Shown: piece after piece, positions 8,525-18,668 of the stretch
How the letters are laid out: each line of letters starts with the position of its first letter
Position numbering within the stretch: the stretch's first letter is position 1
From: Pseudomonas sp.
Lineage (GTDB): Bacteria > Pseudomonadota > Gammaproteobacteria > Pseudomonadales > Pseudomonadaceae
Direction of reading: 5' to 3'
DNA: 64,000 nucleotides
Assembly: GCA_030656145.1 (NCBI GenBank)
Contig: JAUSOF010000069.1
Span: 1 to 64,000, forward strand
Translations under genes and position numbers: made by a program
Notes under the pieces: generated by a model
What the model saw: only the letters and a program-made list of their open reading frames with translations
Databases searched by the model: none
What the model was told of the DNA's origin: nothing

Positions 8525-9598
8525 ATGCGTCCAGCCCGTGCCCTGATCGATCTGCAAGCCTTGCGTCACAACTATCAATTGGCCCGCGAGGTGTCGGGCG
8601 CCAAGGCGCTCGCGGTGGTCAAGGCCGATGCCTATGGGCATGGCGCCGTGCGTTGTGCGCAGGCTCTGCAGGAGCAGGCCGATGGCTTTGCCGTGGCCTG
8701 TATCGAAGAGGCGCTGCAGTTGCGCGAGGCGGGTATTGGAGGGCCGATCCTGCTGCTCGAAGGTTTTTTCGAAGCGGACGAGTTGGCGCTGATCGAGCAG
8801 CAGGATTTGTGGTGCGTGGTGCATTCGCTGTGGCAACTGGAGGCTATCGAGCGCTCGGCCGTGGTCAAGCCGCTGACGGTGTGGTTGAAGCTGGACTCAG
8901 GCATGCACCGTGTCGGCCTGGATCCGGCCGACTACCAGGCGGCCTATCGGCGCCTGCTGGCCAGCGGCAAGGTGGCGAAAATCGTCCTGATGAGCCACTT
9001 CGCCCGTGCCGACGAACTGGAATGTCCGCGCAGCATCGAGCAACTGGTGGTGTTCGAGCAGGCGCGGCAAGGGCTGGTGGCGCAAATCAGCCTGCGTAAC
9101 TCACCGGCCGTGCTCGGCTGGCCGCAGGTGCCAAGTGACTGGGTACGCCCCGGCATCATGCTGTACGGTGCCAGCCCGTTCGAGGAGGCGCAGGTCGTGG
9201 CCGCGCAGTTGCAGCCGGTGATGACCCTGGAGTCGAAGATTATCAGCGTGCGCGAACTGCCGGTCGGCGAACCCGTCGGCTATGGCGCGCGCTTCGTCAC
9301 CGAGCGGCCGACTCGGGTTGGCGTGGTCGCCATGGGCTATGCCGACGGTTATCCGCGGCATGCGCCGACCGGCACGCCGGTGCTGATCGATGGCCGGCCG
9401 AGCCGGCTGATTGGCCGGGTCTCGATGGATATGCTCTGCGTCGACCTCAGCGATCTGCCTGGCACCGGCCTTGGCAGCCGGGTCGAGTTGTGGGGCAAGC
9501 GTATTCTTGCCAGCGACGTGGCGGCCTGCGCGGAGACCATTCCCTACCAGCTGTTCTGCAACCTGCGCCGGGTGCCTTTGCTCTATTGCGAGGCCTGA
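8525..9598 (+). CDS. dadX: Catabolic alanine racemase
   Basis: 357 residues, the length of P. aeruginosa DadX. The pyridoxal phosphate motif [13 protein letters not shown] puts the Schiff-base lysine at residue 33; the opposing catalytic tyrosine is in PVGYGARF near residue 253, followed by [15 protein letters not shown]. It interconverts L- and D-alanine in the cytoplasm, feeding D-alanine to DadA and to peptidoglycan. The ATG at 8525 ([10 protein letters not shown]) is chosen by homology; an upstream frame to 8474 lacks family sequence. It lies 134 bp after the ridA-like gene and its weak terminator, so it may have some independent transcription. Confidence 0.94.
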   Translation: MRPARALIDLQALRHNYQLAREVSGAKALAVVKADAYGHGAVRCAQALQEQADGFAVACIEEALQLREAGIGGPILLLEGFFEADELALIEQQDLWCVVHSLWQLEAIERSAVVKPLTVWLKLDSGMHRVGLDPADYQAAYRRLLASGKVAKIVLMSHFARADELECPRSIEQLVVFEQARQGLVAQISLRNSPAVLGWPQVPSDWVRPGIMLYGASPFEEAQVVAAQLQPVMTLESKIISVRELPVGEPVGYGARFVTERPTRVGVVAMGYADGYPRHAPTGTPVLIDGRPSRLIGRVSMDMLCVDLSDLPGTGLGSRVELWGKRILASDVAACAETIPYQLFCNLRRVPLLYCEA

Positions 9599-9659
9599 AG
9601 GAGGGAGCCGAAGAGGATTTGTATTCGGAGTGTTGTAAATACTGAACGCTGTTGCCATG

Positions 9660-9679
9660 ATACGGACACTTTTCCGTAT
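9660..9679 (+). promoter_or_regulatory. Inverted repeat in the pauR 5' region, possible autoregulatory operator
   Basis: ATACGGA (9660-9666) and TCCGTAT (9673-9679) form a perfect 7-bp inverted repeat, 22 bp before the pauR start. Position suits autorepression by PauR or a mRNA hairpin. A second partly symmetric stretch, GTATTCGGAGTGTTGTAAATAC, lies at 9621-9642. Confidence 0.4.
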
Positions 9680-9701
9680 TTCCCCGAGGAGGGCTCCAGT
9701 A

Positions 9702-10250
9702 TTGGACGTCGGTGTTCGACTGCAATCCATTCGTAAACTCAAGGGCCTGTCCCAGCGTGAGCTCGCCAAGCGGGCAGGCGTCACCAACAGCACCATTTCG
9801 ATGATCGAGAAGAACAGCGTAAGCCCCTCGATCAGCTCGCTGAAAAAGGTGCTGGCGGGTATTCCCATGTCGTTGGTGGAATTCTTCTCCCAGGAAGCGG
9901 AACAGGACAATTACACCCAAGTGGTGTATCGCGCTGCCGAACTCATCGATATCCACAGTGGTGCGATCAGCATGAAGCTGGTGGGCAAGGCCTACCCGAA
10001 TCGGGCTATTACCCTGCTCGACGAAACCTATCCGGCCGGTTCTGACACCGGCGATGATATGTACACCCATGAAGGCGAGGAAACCGGCCTGCTGGTGGAA
10101 GGACGCCTTGAGCTGAGCGTCGGCGATGAAGTGTTCATCCTCGAGCCGGGCGACAGCTATTACTTCGAGAGCAGCAAACCGCACCGCTTCCGTAATCCGT
10201 TCGATCAGCCGGCGCGCTTGATCAGTGCGACTACCCCTGCGAATTTTTGA
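9702..10250 (+). CDS. pauR: Polyamine-responsive XRE-cupin repressor
   Basis: 182 residues if translation starts at TTG 9702 (DVGVRLQSIRKLKGLSQREL). That length matches P. aeruginosa PauR from memory, and an AGGAGG RBS lies nine bases upstream. The ATG at 9657 has no RBS and adds 15 unrelated residues. Residues 4-60 are an XRE helix-turn-helix (LSQRELAKRAGVTNSTISMI). Residues about 105-175 are a cupin sensor with HEGEETGLLVEGRLELSVG and EPGDSYYFESSKPHRF. PauR/PuuR repress gamma-glutamylation polyamine genes and release DNA on binding putrescine or cadaverine. Targets in this window are probably kauB and the FAD oxidase. Confidence 0.87.
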   Translation: MDVGVRLQSIRKLKGLSQRELAKRAGVTNSTISMIEKNSVSPSISSLKKVLAGIPMSLVEFFSQEAEQDNYTQVVYRAAELIDIHSGAISMKLVGKAYPNRAITLLDETYPAGSDTGDDMYTHEGEETGLLVEGRLELSVGDEVFILEPGDSYYFESSKPHRFRNPFDQPARLISATTPANF

Positions 10251-10446
10251 GGGTTGTCGCACGCTGCAGGCGATAAGCGGCTAACACGCAAAGACAGCCT
10301 GCTGATACATGGGCGGGGGTAGTGCGCAGCGCAAGCTAATAGCGCTGCGACAATTTGGGTTGTTTCGGGCGGGGCGGCTTGCCGTTATAATCAACGCGCT
10401 CGCGAACCGTGGCCGCGGGCGTGACTAGCCACGATGAGGGTGTACC

Positions 10447-10869
10447 GTGAATCTAATTAAGAAAATGCTGGTAGCGCCGGCTGCCGTCTTGGCTCTGTGG
10501 GCAGTGACTGCTCAGGCCACGACTAACGAAGCGATTGCCGAGCGCTTGAAGCCGCCGGGTGAAGTCTGCGTGATGGGTGAAGAATGCAAGGGTGTAGGTG
10601 CCGTTGCGGTTGTGGCGGGTAGTGCAGCACGTTCTACCGATTCAATCATTACCGCTCACTGCAGTGCTTGCCATACTCCGGGCATCCTCGGTGCACCGAT
10701 GATCGGTGACACTGCGGCCTGGAAAGCCCGTGCCGACAAGGAAGGTGGCATCGACGGGATCCTCGCTACAGCCATTGCCGGGATTAATGCGATGCCGGCG
10801 AAGGGTACCTGCGCGGATTGTTCGGATGACGAACTGCGTGATGCCATCGTCAAGATGTCTGGCCTGTAA
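10447..10869 (+). CDS. cycB: Cytochrome c5
   Basis: 140 residues starting with GTG at 10447. A signal peptide (MNLIKKMLVAPAAVLALWAV, cleavage near AQA-TT) sends it to the periplasm. One heme-binding motif CSACH lies at 72-76, the likely axial methionine is in INAMPAKG near residue 116, and C122/C125 (TCADC) form the extra disulfide typical of cytochrome c5. It is a small electron carrier to terminal oxidases. A GAGGG RBS precedes the start. It is monocistronic, with its own terminator, after 196 bp of noncoding sequence downstream of pauR. Confidence 0.9.
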   Translation: MNLIKKMLVAPAAVLALWAVTAQATTNEAIAERLKPPGEVCVMGEECKGVGAVAVVAGSAARSTDSIITAHCSACHTPGILGAPMIGDTAAWKARADKEGGIDGILATAIAGINAMPAKGTCADCSDDELRDAIVKMSGL

Positions 10870-10884
10870 GGCTACATCCAGAGT

Positions 10885-10911
10885 AAAAAACCGCCTATTG
10901 GCGGTTTTTTT
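10885..10911. terminator. Bidirectional terminator between cycB and xpt
   Basis: AAAAAACCGCC and GGCGGTTTTTT arms around a TATT loop, with A6 on the left and T7 on the right. It can stop both convergent genes. Confidence 0.88.
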
Positions 10912-10950
10912 GTGCGTGGTACGCGGCAGCCAGGGCTGCTCTAGCCTGGA

Positions 10951-11755
<805 letters not shown>

Positions 11756-11762
<7 letters not shown>

Positions 11763-13765
11763 TTCCGCATGGCGCGCATGTTGGCCAGCGCCGAGTTGCC
11801 AGTGGCGGCCTTGACCTCGGGAGGGGCGTCTTCCAGGCCTTCCCAAACCAGATCTTCGGGCGGCAATTCATCGAGAAAACGGCTCGGCGAGCAATCGATG
11901 ATTTCGCCGTATTGTTTACGCTTGGCGGCGAAGGTCATGGTCAGGTTGCGTTTGGCGCGGGTGATACCGACGTAAGCCAGGCGGCGTTCTTCCTCGACGG
12001 TATCGGCCTCGATGCTGGAGCGATGTGGAAGAATTTCTTCTTCCACGCCGAGGATGTACACCGACGGGTATTCCAAACCCTTGGAGGCATGCAGGGTCAT
12101 CATCTGCACGCCTTCGGCGCCTTCCTCTTCTTCCTGTTGGCGCTCGAGCATGTCGCGCAGTACCAGCTTGCCGATGGCGTCCTCGATGGTCATCTCGCCA
12201 TCTTCGTCACGCTCCAGGGTGTTTTTCAGCGCCTCGACCAGGAACCAGACATTGCCCATGCGCGCATCGGCGACCTTGTCGTTGGAGGCGTTCTGGCGCA
12301 GCCAGTTCTCGTAGTCGATGTCCATGACCATGCTGCGGATCGCCGCAATCGGGTCGTTCTGCGCACACTCCTGGCGCACCCGGTCCATCCACTTGGTAAA
12401 GCGCCCCAGGCGTTCGGTATAGCGCGCATCCAGGTGTTCGCCCAGGCCGATTTCGCCAGCGGCGGCGTACATGCTGATCTTGCGTGCGGTGGCGTAGTTG
12501 CCGAGCTTCTCCAGGGTGGTCGAGCCGATCTCGCGGCGCGGCACGTTGATCACCCGCAGGAAGGCGTTGTCGTCATCCGGGTTGACCAGCAGGCGGAAGT
12601 AGCTCATCAGGTCCTTCACCTCCTGGCGGGCGAAGAAGCTGGTGCCGCCCGAGAGGCGATAGGGAATCTGATGGTGCTGCAGTTTCAGCTCCATCAGCTT
12701 GGCCTGGTAGTTGCCGCGATAGAGGATGGCGTAATCGCTGTACGGGCGCTGGGTGCGCAGGTGTTCGGTGAGGATTTCCAGGGCTACGCGTTCGCACTCG
12801 GCATCTTCGTTGCGGCAGCGGATCACGCGGATCTCGTCGCCCATGCCCATCTCGCTCCACAGCTGCTTCTCGAAGGCGTGGGGGTTGTTGGCGATCAGGG
12901 TGTTGGCGCACTTGAGGATGCGGCTGGTGGAGCGGTAGTTCTGCTCCAGCATGACGATCTTCAGCGACGGATAATCGTCCTTCAGCAGCATCAGGTTTTC
13001 CGGGCGTGCGCCACGCCAGGCATAGATCGATTGGTCATCGTCGCCGACCACGGTGAACTGGTTGCGCATGCCCACCAGCAGTTTCACCAGCAGGTACTGG
13101 CTGGCGTTGGTGTCCTGATATTCGTCGACCAGCAGGTAGCGGATGCGGTTCTGCCACTTTTCCAGAATCGCCGGATGCTCCTGGAACAGCTTCACCGGCA
13201 TCAGAATCAAGTCGTCGAAGTCCACCGCGTTGTAGGCCTTGAGCGTGCGCTGGTAGTGCAGGTAGACGATGGCGGCGGTCTGTTCCTTGGGATTGCGCGA
13301 CTCGGCCAGGGCCTGCTCGGGCAGGATCAGTTCATTCTTCCAGCTGCCGATGTAGTTTTTAATCTCGTCGGCGCCGTCATCACCAGAATATTCCTTCTGC
13401 ATGATGTCGCTGAGCAGCGCCTTGATATCGCCCTCGTCGAAGATCGAGAAGCCCGGCTTATAGCCCAGCGCGGCGTATTCCTTGCGGATGATGTTCATGC
13501 CCAGGTTGTGGAAGGTCGAGACCGTCAGGCCGCGGGCCTCAGGGCCCTTGAGCAGGACGCCGGCGCGCTCTTTCATCTCCCGCGCGGCCTTGTTGGTAAA
13601 GGTCATGGCGACGATATGTCGGGCCTGGATGCCGCAGTTCTGCACCAGGTGGGCAATCTTGCGGGTGATCACGCTGGTCTTGCCGGAGCCGGCACCGGCG
13701 AGCACCAAAAGAGGGCCGCCGACATAGTTCACGGCTTCCTGCTGCCGGGGGTTCAGTCGGGACAT
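11756..13765 (-). CDS. rep: ATP-dependent DNA helicase Rep
   Basis: 669 residues from ATG 13765 (MSRLNPRQQEAVNYVGG), the length of Pseudomonas Rep. It is a superfamily 1A helicase: Walker A AGAGSGKT (23-30), Walker B VDEYQDTNASQYL, motif III GDDDQSIYAWRGA, motif IV EQNYRSTSRIL, motif V MTLHASKGLEYPSV, motif VI AYVGITRAK. It unwinds DNA 3' to 5' and helps replication forks pass bound proteins. Start 13765 is favoured over an upstream TTG/GTG by homology. The 3' end runs into the second copy of the 75-bp repeat, which appears to supply the last codons (RKK) and the stop. Confidence 0.95.
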
Positions 13766-14248
13766 TGCGTCAATCACCAAGGGTACGGCCGCGCATTTTA
13801 GCAGGCCCTGAGCATTACTGTGTGTGGTCGTGCTGTGTTGAAGTCAGCCTCGAATGGGCGCCCTGGCGAGGGCGCCCATAAAATCCGCATGCACAGCTCG
13901 CACACTGCGCTTTTGACTGGCTGCGCTCGCCCTGCGGGCCAGTCTTCAGCGCCATGTTGACTGATTTCACCGTGGCTGATGGGTTTCGCCTGGCTGTCGC
14001 GCGCTATATGCCTCGGTAGCTTGCGAGATGTGTGCCTGAATCCTTTGGCGTTATGCGATGGAGTTCGTGCTGGCAGTAAGCCACGCTTGGTTATTTTGTG
14101 TAATCCAGTAATCTGGCACCACTTGTCGGGTTTTTGTCTCTAATGCAGGATGCGCGACAGCAGCACACGGATGTGCCTGATTAGACGCCAATTATGGTGC
14201 AGAAGGGCGGTATGCCGCCGACTATCTTTGTGGCCTGGGGAGGGCTTA
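13766..14248. other. 483-bp noncoding region between rep and the GGDEF-EAL gene
   Basis: No credible gene. It contains a perfect 9-bp stem, GGGCGCCCT (13856-13864) with AGGGCGCCC (13869-13877), and a second symmetric stretch with GACTGG/CCAGTC arms (13915-13934). It presumably holds promoters for the divergent rep and cyclic-di-GMP genes. The second stem shares CCTGCGGGCCA with the 75-bp repeat, possibly another relic. Confidence 0.5.
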
Positions 14249-15922
14249 TTGTCCGCGCTCGACGATCCCTTGCGGTTGGTTCTGCTGGCTGAAACGCCGG
14301 AATGGCTTGAGCTATTGCGTGAGCAGCTCGGTCTGTTGGGCAGCAGCTTTCCGCTGATATCCGCCCCTTCGTGGGCGGCGGCCAGCAGTTTGTTCGATCA
14401 CCAGATCAATGGTTTGCTGCTGACTACGGAGGCGCGCCGACCCGCGGCTGGAGTCTGCCCTCTGCCCATTATCTTGTTGCTTGAAAAAGAGCCTGCCGAA
14501 GCGCCCGCAGGGGTCTGCGACTGGCTGGTACGTGATGGCCTGAGTGTCGATGTACTGCGTCGCTGCCTGCGCTATGTGCGTGAGCAAGGCCGTCTGCAAG
14601 AGACCCTGCAGCGTCTGACCGAGCAGGATGCGCTGACCGGTATCGCCAATCGACAGGGTTTCCAGACCCTGCTGGCCGCCCGCCTGAGTGAGTGCAGGGG
14701 GCGAGGCTTGGCACTCGCTCATCTTGATCTGGACAATTTCCGTCACGCCAATGATGCCCTCGGCCACCAGGCCGGCGATCAGTTGATCCGGCAAGTGGTG
14801 GCGCGGCTCAAGGCGCAGCTTCAGGAGGGGGATCAGATCGCCCGGCTGGGTGGCGACGAATTTGCCCTGTTGCTTGATGTGCGCAGCGATCCGCAGCGTG
14901 CACCACGTCTGGCCGAGCGTATCAGCGAAGTCCTGGCCGAGCCCTATTGGGTCGATGGCGAAAGTCTGTTGATCGGTTGCAGTATTGGCTTGGCATATTC
15001 GCGCATAGATAGTGGTGCCGATCCGCTGATGTGGCATGCACACATCGCCATGCAGCAGGCCAAGAGCCAGCAAGGCTGCACCTTCCATGTATTTGACGAA
15101 CGTATTAACCGCGGCGCGCGCAGCCGGGCTGAGTTGGAAAGTGAGTTGCGCCGGGCGCTACGGCGCGATGAGCTGGAGCTGCATTATCAGCCGCGCCTGT
15201 GCTTGCAGACGGGGCGCATTGTCGGTCTGGAGGCGCTGGTGCGCTGGCGCCACCGCGAGCGCGGTCTGCTTGGGCCGAACGAATTTGTGCCGCTGGCTGA
15301 AGAAAGTGGACTGATCGTACCGCTGGGCTACTGGGTGATTTCCCGGGCGCTGCGCGATATGCAGTGGTTGCGTGGTCGCGGCCTGCCGGAGCTGCACATG
15401 GCGGTCAACCTGTCGTTCCGCCAGTTTCAGGACAGCCAGCTATTACCGACCCTCAGTCGCCTGATCGCAGAGCGTGGCGTCGATGCGCGCTGGCTGGAGT
15501 TCGAGTTGACCGAGACCGCCGTGATGCGCCGCAGCGAGCATGTCCAGCAGACCATGCTGGCGCTCGGTCGGCTGGGCGTGCGCTTTTCCCTGGACGACTT
15601 CGGTACCGGGTTTTCCTCCTTCGTGCACCTGAGTAGCCTGCCGATTGCGTTGTTGAAAATCGACAAGAGCTTCGTCGGCGATATGGATCGGCGCCCGGAG
15701 AATCGCCAGTTGGTGCGGGCAATGATCAATCTGGCCCATAACCTCAACCTGCAGGTGGTCGGCGAAGGCGTGGAAAATGCCGAGCAACTGGCTCTGTTGC
15801 GTGAGTTCGGCTGCGACCAGGTGCAGGGTTATCTGATCAGCAAGGCGATCCCGCTGAACGAGCTGGCGCGCTTCCTGGTGTTCGGCATGCGTCAGCCGCT
15901 GCTGGGGCTGCTCAAGCCCTGA
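14249..15922 (+). CDS. Cyclic-di-GMP enzyme with GGDEF and EAL domains (ProE-like)
   Basis: 557 residues from TTG 14249, preceded by GGGGAGG; upstream in-frame codons back to 14150 have no RBS. Residues 1-110 resemble a degenerate receiver domain. The GGDEF domain follows, with an intact GGDEF at 201-205 (RLGGDEFALL). The EAL domain begins near 300 and keeps E328-A-L, NLSFRQF, ELTETAVM, DDFGTGFSS, KIDKSFVGDM and EGVENAEQ, the residues of an active phosphodiesterase. From memory this is the PAO1 PA5295 (ProE) position, described there as a phosphodiesterase. Whether the GGDEF part synthesises c-di-GMP or only binds GTP is open. Cytoplasmic; no membrane segments. Confidence 0.85.
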   Translation: MSALDDPLRLVLLAETPEWLELLREQLGLLGSSFPLISAPSWAAASSLFDHQINGLLLTTEARRPAAGVCPLPIILLLEKEPAEAPAGVCDWLVRDGLSVDVLRRCLRYVREQGRLQETLQRLTEQDALTGIANRQGFQTLLAARLSECRGRGLALAHLDLDNFRHANDALGHQAGDQLIRQVVARLKAQLQEGDQIARLGGDEFALLLDVRSDPQRAPRLAERISEVLAEPYWVDGESLLIGCSIGLAYSRIDSGADPLMWHAHIAMQQAKSQQGCTFHVFDERINRGARSRAELESELRRALRRDELELHYQPRLCLQTGRIVGLEALVRWRHRERGLLGPNEFVPLAEESGLIVPLGYWVISRALRDMQWLRGRGLPELHMAVNLSFRQFQDSQLLPTLSRLIAERGVDARWLEFELTETAVMRRSEHVQQTMLALGRLGVRFSLDDFGTGFSSFVHLSSLPIALLKIDKSFVGDMDRRPENRQLVRAMINLAHNLNLQVVGEGVENAEQLALLREFGCDQVQGYLISKAIPLNELARFLVFGMRQPLLGLLKP

Positions 15923-15950
15923 TTCAGTGCCGTCGGATGCCGCTGCGCAG

Positions 15951-15967
15951 GGTGCGCCACGCGCACC
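15951..15967. repeat. 17-nt hairpin repeat, copy 1
   Basis: GGTGCGC-CAC-GCGCACC, a perfect 7-bp stem with a 3-nt loop, 28 bp after the GGDEF-EAL stop. The same arms recur at 61001-61017, and half of it at 34448-34458. Confidence 0.6.
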
Positions 15968-16006
15968 AGTAGCTGCGCGAAACGCCCGCTGCGCACGACT
16001 TAGCGG

Positions 16007-17392
16007 CTACGCCAGGCAGGCTGCTGCTTCCCGCGGCGTCGGGCGCAGTAGTCGCGCAGTCTTCCACTCGAAACCCAGGGTCAGGCCGATCGCCGCGCAC
16101 GCCAGGCCGCTGGCCAGGCCCCACCACACCCCTTGTGCCCCCCAGCCCATTCCAAAGGCCAGGATCCAGGCCAGTGGCGCACCGATCAGCCAGTAACAGC
16201 CAAGGCCAACGAAGAAGGTGGTCTTGGCGTCCCTGAGGCCGCGAATCGCACCCATGGCAATGGTCTGGATACCGTCGAAGAACTCGAACCAGGCAGCAAT
16301 CGCCAGCAGACCGACCGCCAGGGCCGTCACCTCGGTGTAGGCCGGGTCGAAGCGATCGAGAAACAGGCCAACCACCCACTCCGGCGCCAGCCAGAACAGT
16401 GCAGCGAAGCCGAGCATGCAGACTGCACCGAGGGCGATGCCCAGGCGTCCAGCGCGGCGTGCTTCGAGCAGGCGACCGGCGCCGAAGTGCTGGCCAATAC
16501 GGAAGGTCACCGCGTAGGACAGTCCCACCGGCACCATGAAGGCTACGTACACGGACATGATCGCAATCTGATGTGCGGCCAGTTGCAGGCTGCCGAGCGC
16601 ACCCATGCACAGGGCGGCGAAGATGAATAGGCCAGACTCCACCGCATAGGTGCCGCCAATCGGCAGGCCCAAGCGCAGCAGCTCCTGCAGCTCGCCCCAG
16701 GCCGGGCGCAGCAGGCCACGCCATAGAGGATATCCGGCATAGGCGCTGTGGCGCAGCACGTGCCATGCCAGCAGTAACGCCATGATATTCATCACCAGTG
16801 CGGTCACCAGGCCAATGCCCGCCAGGCCCAAGTGCGGCAGGCCGAACCAGCCCTTGATCAAGGCGTAGTTGAGGATCAAGTTGGCCAGCGCGCCGCCAAT
16901 GCTGATCGCCATGACTGGGCCTGGGCGCCCGATCGCGGCGGTAAAGCCGCGCAGTGCCATAAATGTCATATAGCCAGGCAGGGCGAATGTCAGGGTGCCG
17001 AGAAATTGCATGGCGCCAGTGACGTTGGCGGGCAGCTGGCCGGCATACAGCAGCGCCGGCTCAAGATTCCACAGGGCTACTGCAGCCAGTAATGCCAGGC
17101 CCCAGCCCAGCCATAGACCGTTCTGGGTCAGGCGGGTGACGCCGCCCGCATCGCCCGCACCATGCCGGATGGCCACCAGGTTGCCGACCGCGGCGATCAC
17201 CCCGACGCAGAAAATCGATACGAAGGCATAGCTGGCCGCGCCTAAGCCGCCGCCGGCCAGAGCCTGTGGCCCGAGCAGGCCCATCATCACGGTGTCGGTG
17301 AAGACCATGACAACGTGCGCCAGTTGCGCGGCGATTAATGGGCCTGCCAGGCGCAGAATGGCGCCGAGTTCGTTGCGAAGAGCATGCGGCAT
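16007..17392 (-). CDS. MATE-family efflux pump (NorM-like)
   Basis: 461 residues with 12 hydrophobic segments and two homologous halves. The N-terminus LRLAGPLIAAQLAHVVMVFTDT and GLGAASYAFVSIF are typical of the NorM branch of multidrug and toxin extrusion proteins, which use sodium or proton gradients to expel cationic drugs from the inner membrane. The second-half equivalent contains LRLGLPIGGTYAVESGLF. The gene is divergent from a LysR regulator with 125 bp between, so the regulator is a candidate controller. Substrate is unknown. Length and topology are normal; no disruption seen. Confidence 0.87.
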   Translation of the reverse strand: MPHALRNELGAILRLAGPLIAAQLAHVVMVFTDTVMMGLLGPQALAGGGLGAASYAFVSIFCVGVIAAVGNLVAIRHGAGDAGGVTRLTQNGLWLGWGLALLAAVALWNLEPALLYAGQLPANVTGAMQFLGTLTFALPGYMTFMALRGFTAAIGRPGPVMAISIGGALANLILNYALIKGWFGLPHLGLAGIGLVTALVMNIMALLLAWHVLRHSAYAGYPLWRGLLRPAWGELQELLRLGLPIGGTYAVESGLFIFAALCMGALGSLQLAAHQIAIMSVYVAFMVPVGLSYAVTFRIGQHFGAGRLLEARRAGRLGIALGAVCMLGFAALFWLAPEWVVGLFLDRFDPAYTEVTALAVGLLAIAAWFEFFDGIQTIAMGAIRGLRDAKTTFFVGLGCYWLIGAPLAWILAFGMGWGAQGVWWGLASGLACAAIGLTLGFEWKTARLLRPTPREAAACLA

Positions 17393-17517
17393 GATGAGTT
17401 TGACTCAGTGAGAGGGCTTGCCCGGGTTGCCCGGGCGAGCGGAGAATGGCGCTATTCTCGTGAGTCGGTTGGATTCGCACAAAAGGAAAAAAGCCATGCC
17501 AGGCATGATTAATACTC

Positions 17518-18444
17518 ATGGATAAAAACCGTCGCCTAGCACCGCTGTATGCCTTGCGTGCCTTTGAGGCAGCGGCCCGGCACGGCTCTTTCACCCGTGC
17601 TGGCGAGGAGCTGGCGATCACCCAGAGCGCGGTCAGCCGGCATGTGCGCACCCTGGAGGAGCATTTCGCTTGCCGCCTGTTCGAGCGCCGTGGTCGCAGC
17701 CTGCAATTGACCGAGCCGGCGCGCATGCTGCTACCCGGTTTGCGGGAGGGTTTCGATGCTCTGGAGCGCGCCTGCACCACCCTGCGCGCCGACGATACGA
17801 TCCTGCGTCTGAAGGCGCCTTCGACCCTGACCATGCGCTGGCTGCTGGCCCGCTTGTCGCGTTTTCGCTTGCAAAACAGCGATATCGAGGTGCAACTGAC
17901 CAGCGCCTGGATGGACGTGGACAAGGTCGATTTTCTGCATGAGCCGTTCGATTGCGCGGTATTGCTGAGCAGTGGTGGTTTTAACGAGGAGTGGGGCAGC
18001 GTCCTGTTGTTCGACGAGTGGCTGATTCCTGTCTGCGCCCCCGAGGCAGTCCAGGACGGTCCGTGGGATCTGGCCCGACTGCAGGGCGCCGAACTGCTGC
18101 ACCCGACCCCGGATCGGCGCGATTGGCGCCAGTGGTTGCAGGCCATGGGTCTGGCCGATTGCGTAGCACTCAAAGGTGGCCAGGTGTTCGATACCCTGGA
18201 GCTGGGTATGGTCGCCGCCGCGCGTGGTTACGGGGTGTCGATTGGCGACCTGGTGATGGTTGCCGAAGATGTTGCCCAAGGTCGCCTTGGCCTGCCCTGG
18301 CCCTGTGCGGTACCCAGCGGCAGCAGCTACTACCTGGTGTGGCCCAAGGCGCGGCGCGGTCAGGAGCGTTATCTGCGTTTGCGCGACTACCTGATCGCCG
18401 AAGTGGCGGCGATGCAGTTGCCGCAGGTACAGCGGCTCGCTTGA
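17518..18444 (+). CDS. LysR-family regulator (GcvA-like)
   Basis: 308 residues. The N-terminal winged helix-turn-helix is APLYALRAFEAAARHGSFTR, continuing GEELAITQSAVSRHVRTLEE. A LysR substrate domain fills residues about 95-300. The start motif LAPLYALRAFEAAAR is typical of the GcvA/AmpR subgroup, whose members often control a divergent neighbour. Here the neighbour is the MATE pump. The ATG at 17518 has only a weak RBS; GGAAAAAAG lies upstream around 17485. The inducer cannot be told from sequence. Confidence 0.82.
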   Translation: MDKNRRLAPLYALRAFEAAARHGSFTRAGEELAITQSAVSRHVRTLEEHFACRLFERRGRSLQLTEPARMLLPGLREGFDALERACTTLRADDTILRLKAPSTLTMRWLLARLSRFRLQNSDIEVQLTSAWMDVDKVDFLHEPFDCAVLLSSGGFNEEWGSVLLFDEWLIPVCAPEAVQDGPWDLARLQGAELLHPTPDRRDWRQWLQAMGLADCVALKGGQVFDTLELGMVAAARGYGVSIGDLVMVAEDVAQGRLGLPWPCAVPSGSSYYLVWPKARRGQERYLRLRDYLIAEVAAMQLPQVQRLA

Positions 18445-18668
18445 GCCGCTATTGAAAGGACGATGGCCCCCGGTTAAACCCATGTAGGCGTTTGCTCGCC
18501 CTCTTCGGCGGCGCGCTGTTGCGCAGCAAGCGGGAGGCAATCGTGTCTGTCGGCTGAGGGTGCCTGTAGGTGCGGGGCATGCCTGCGATAGGTTTCGCGG
18601 GCCTGCAACCAGGCGTCCCCCTGGCTCCTGCCGGGGCCCTGATGCAGGCTTTGCTCGGAAGCCTGCGT

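Noticed and set aside
11912..13801. 629-codon open frame antisense to rep
   Set aside because: All helicase motifs lie on the minus strand; the plus-strand frame is low complexity and motif-free.
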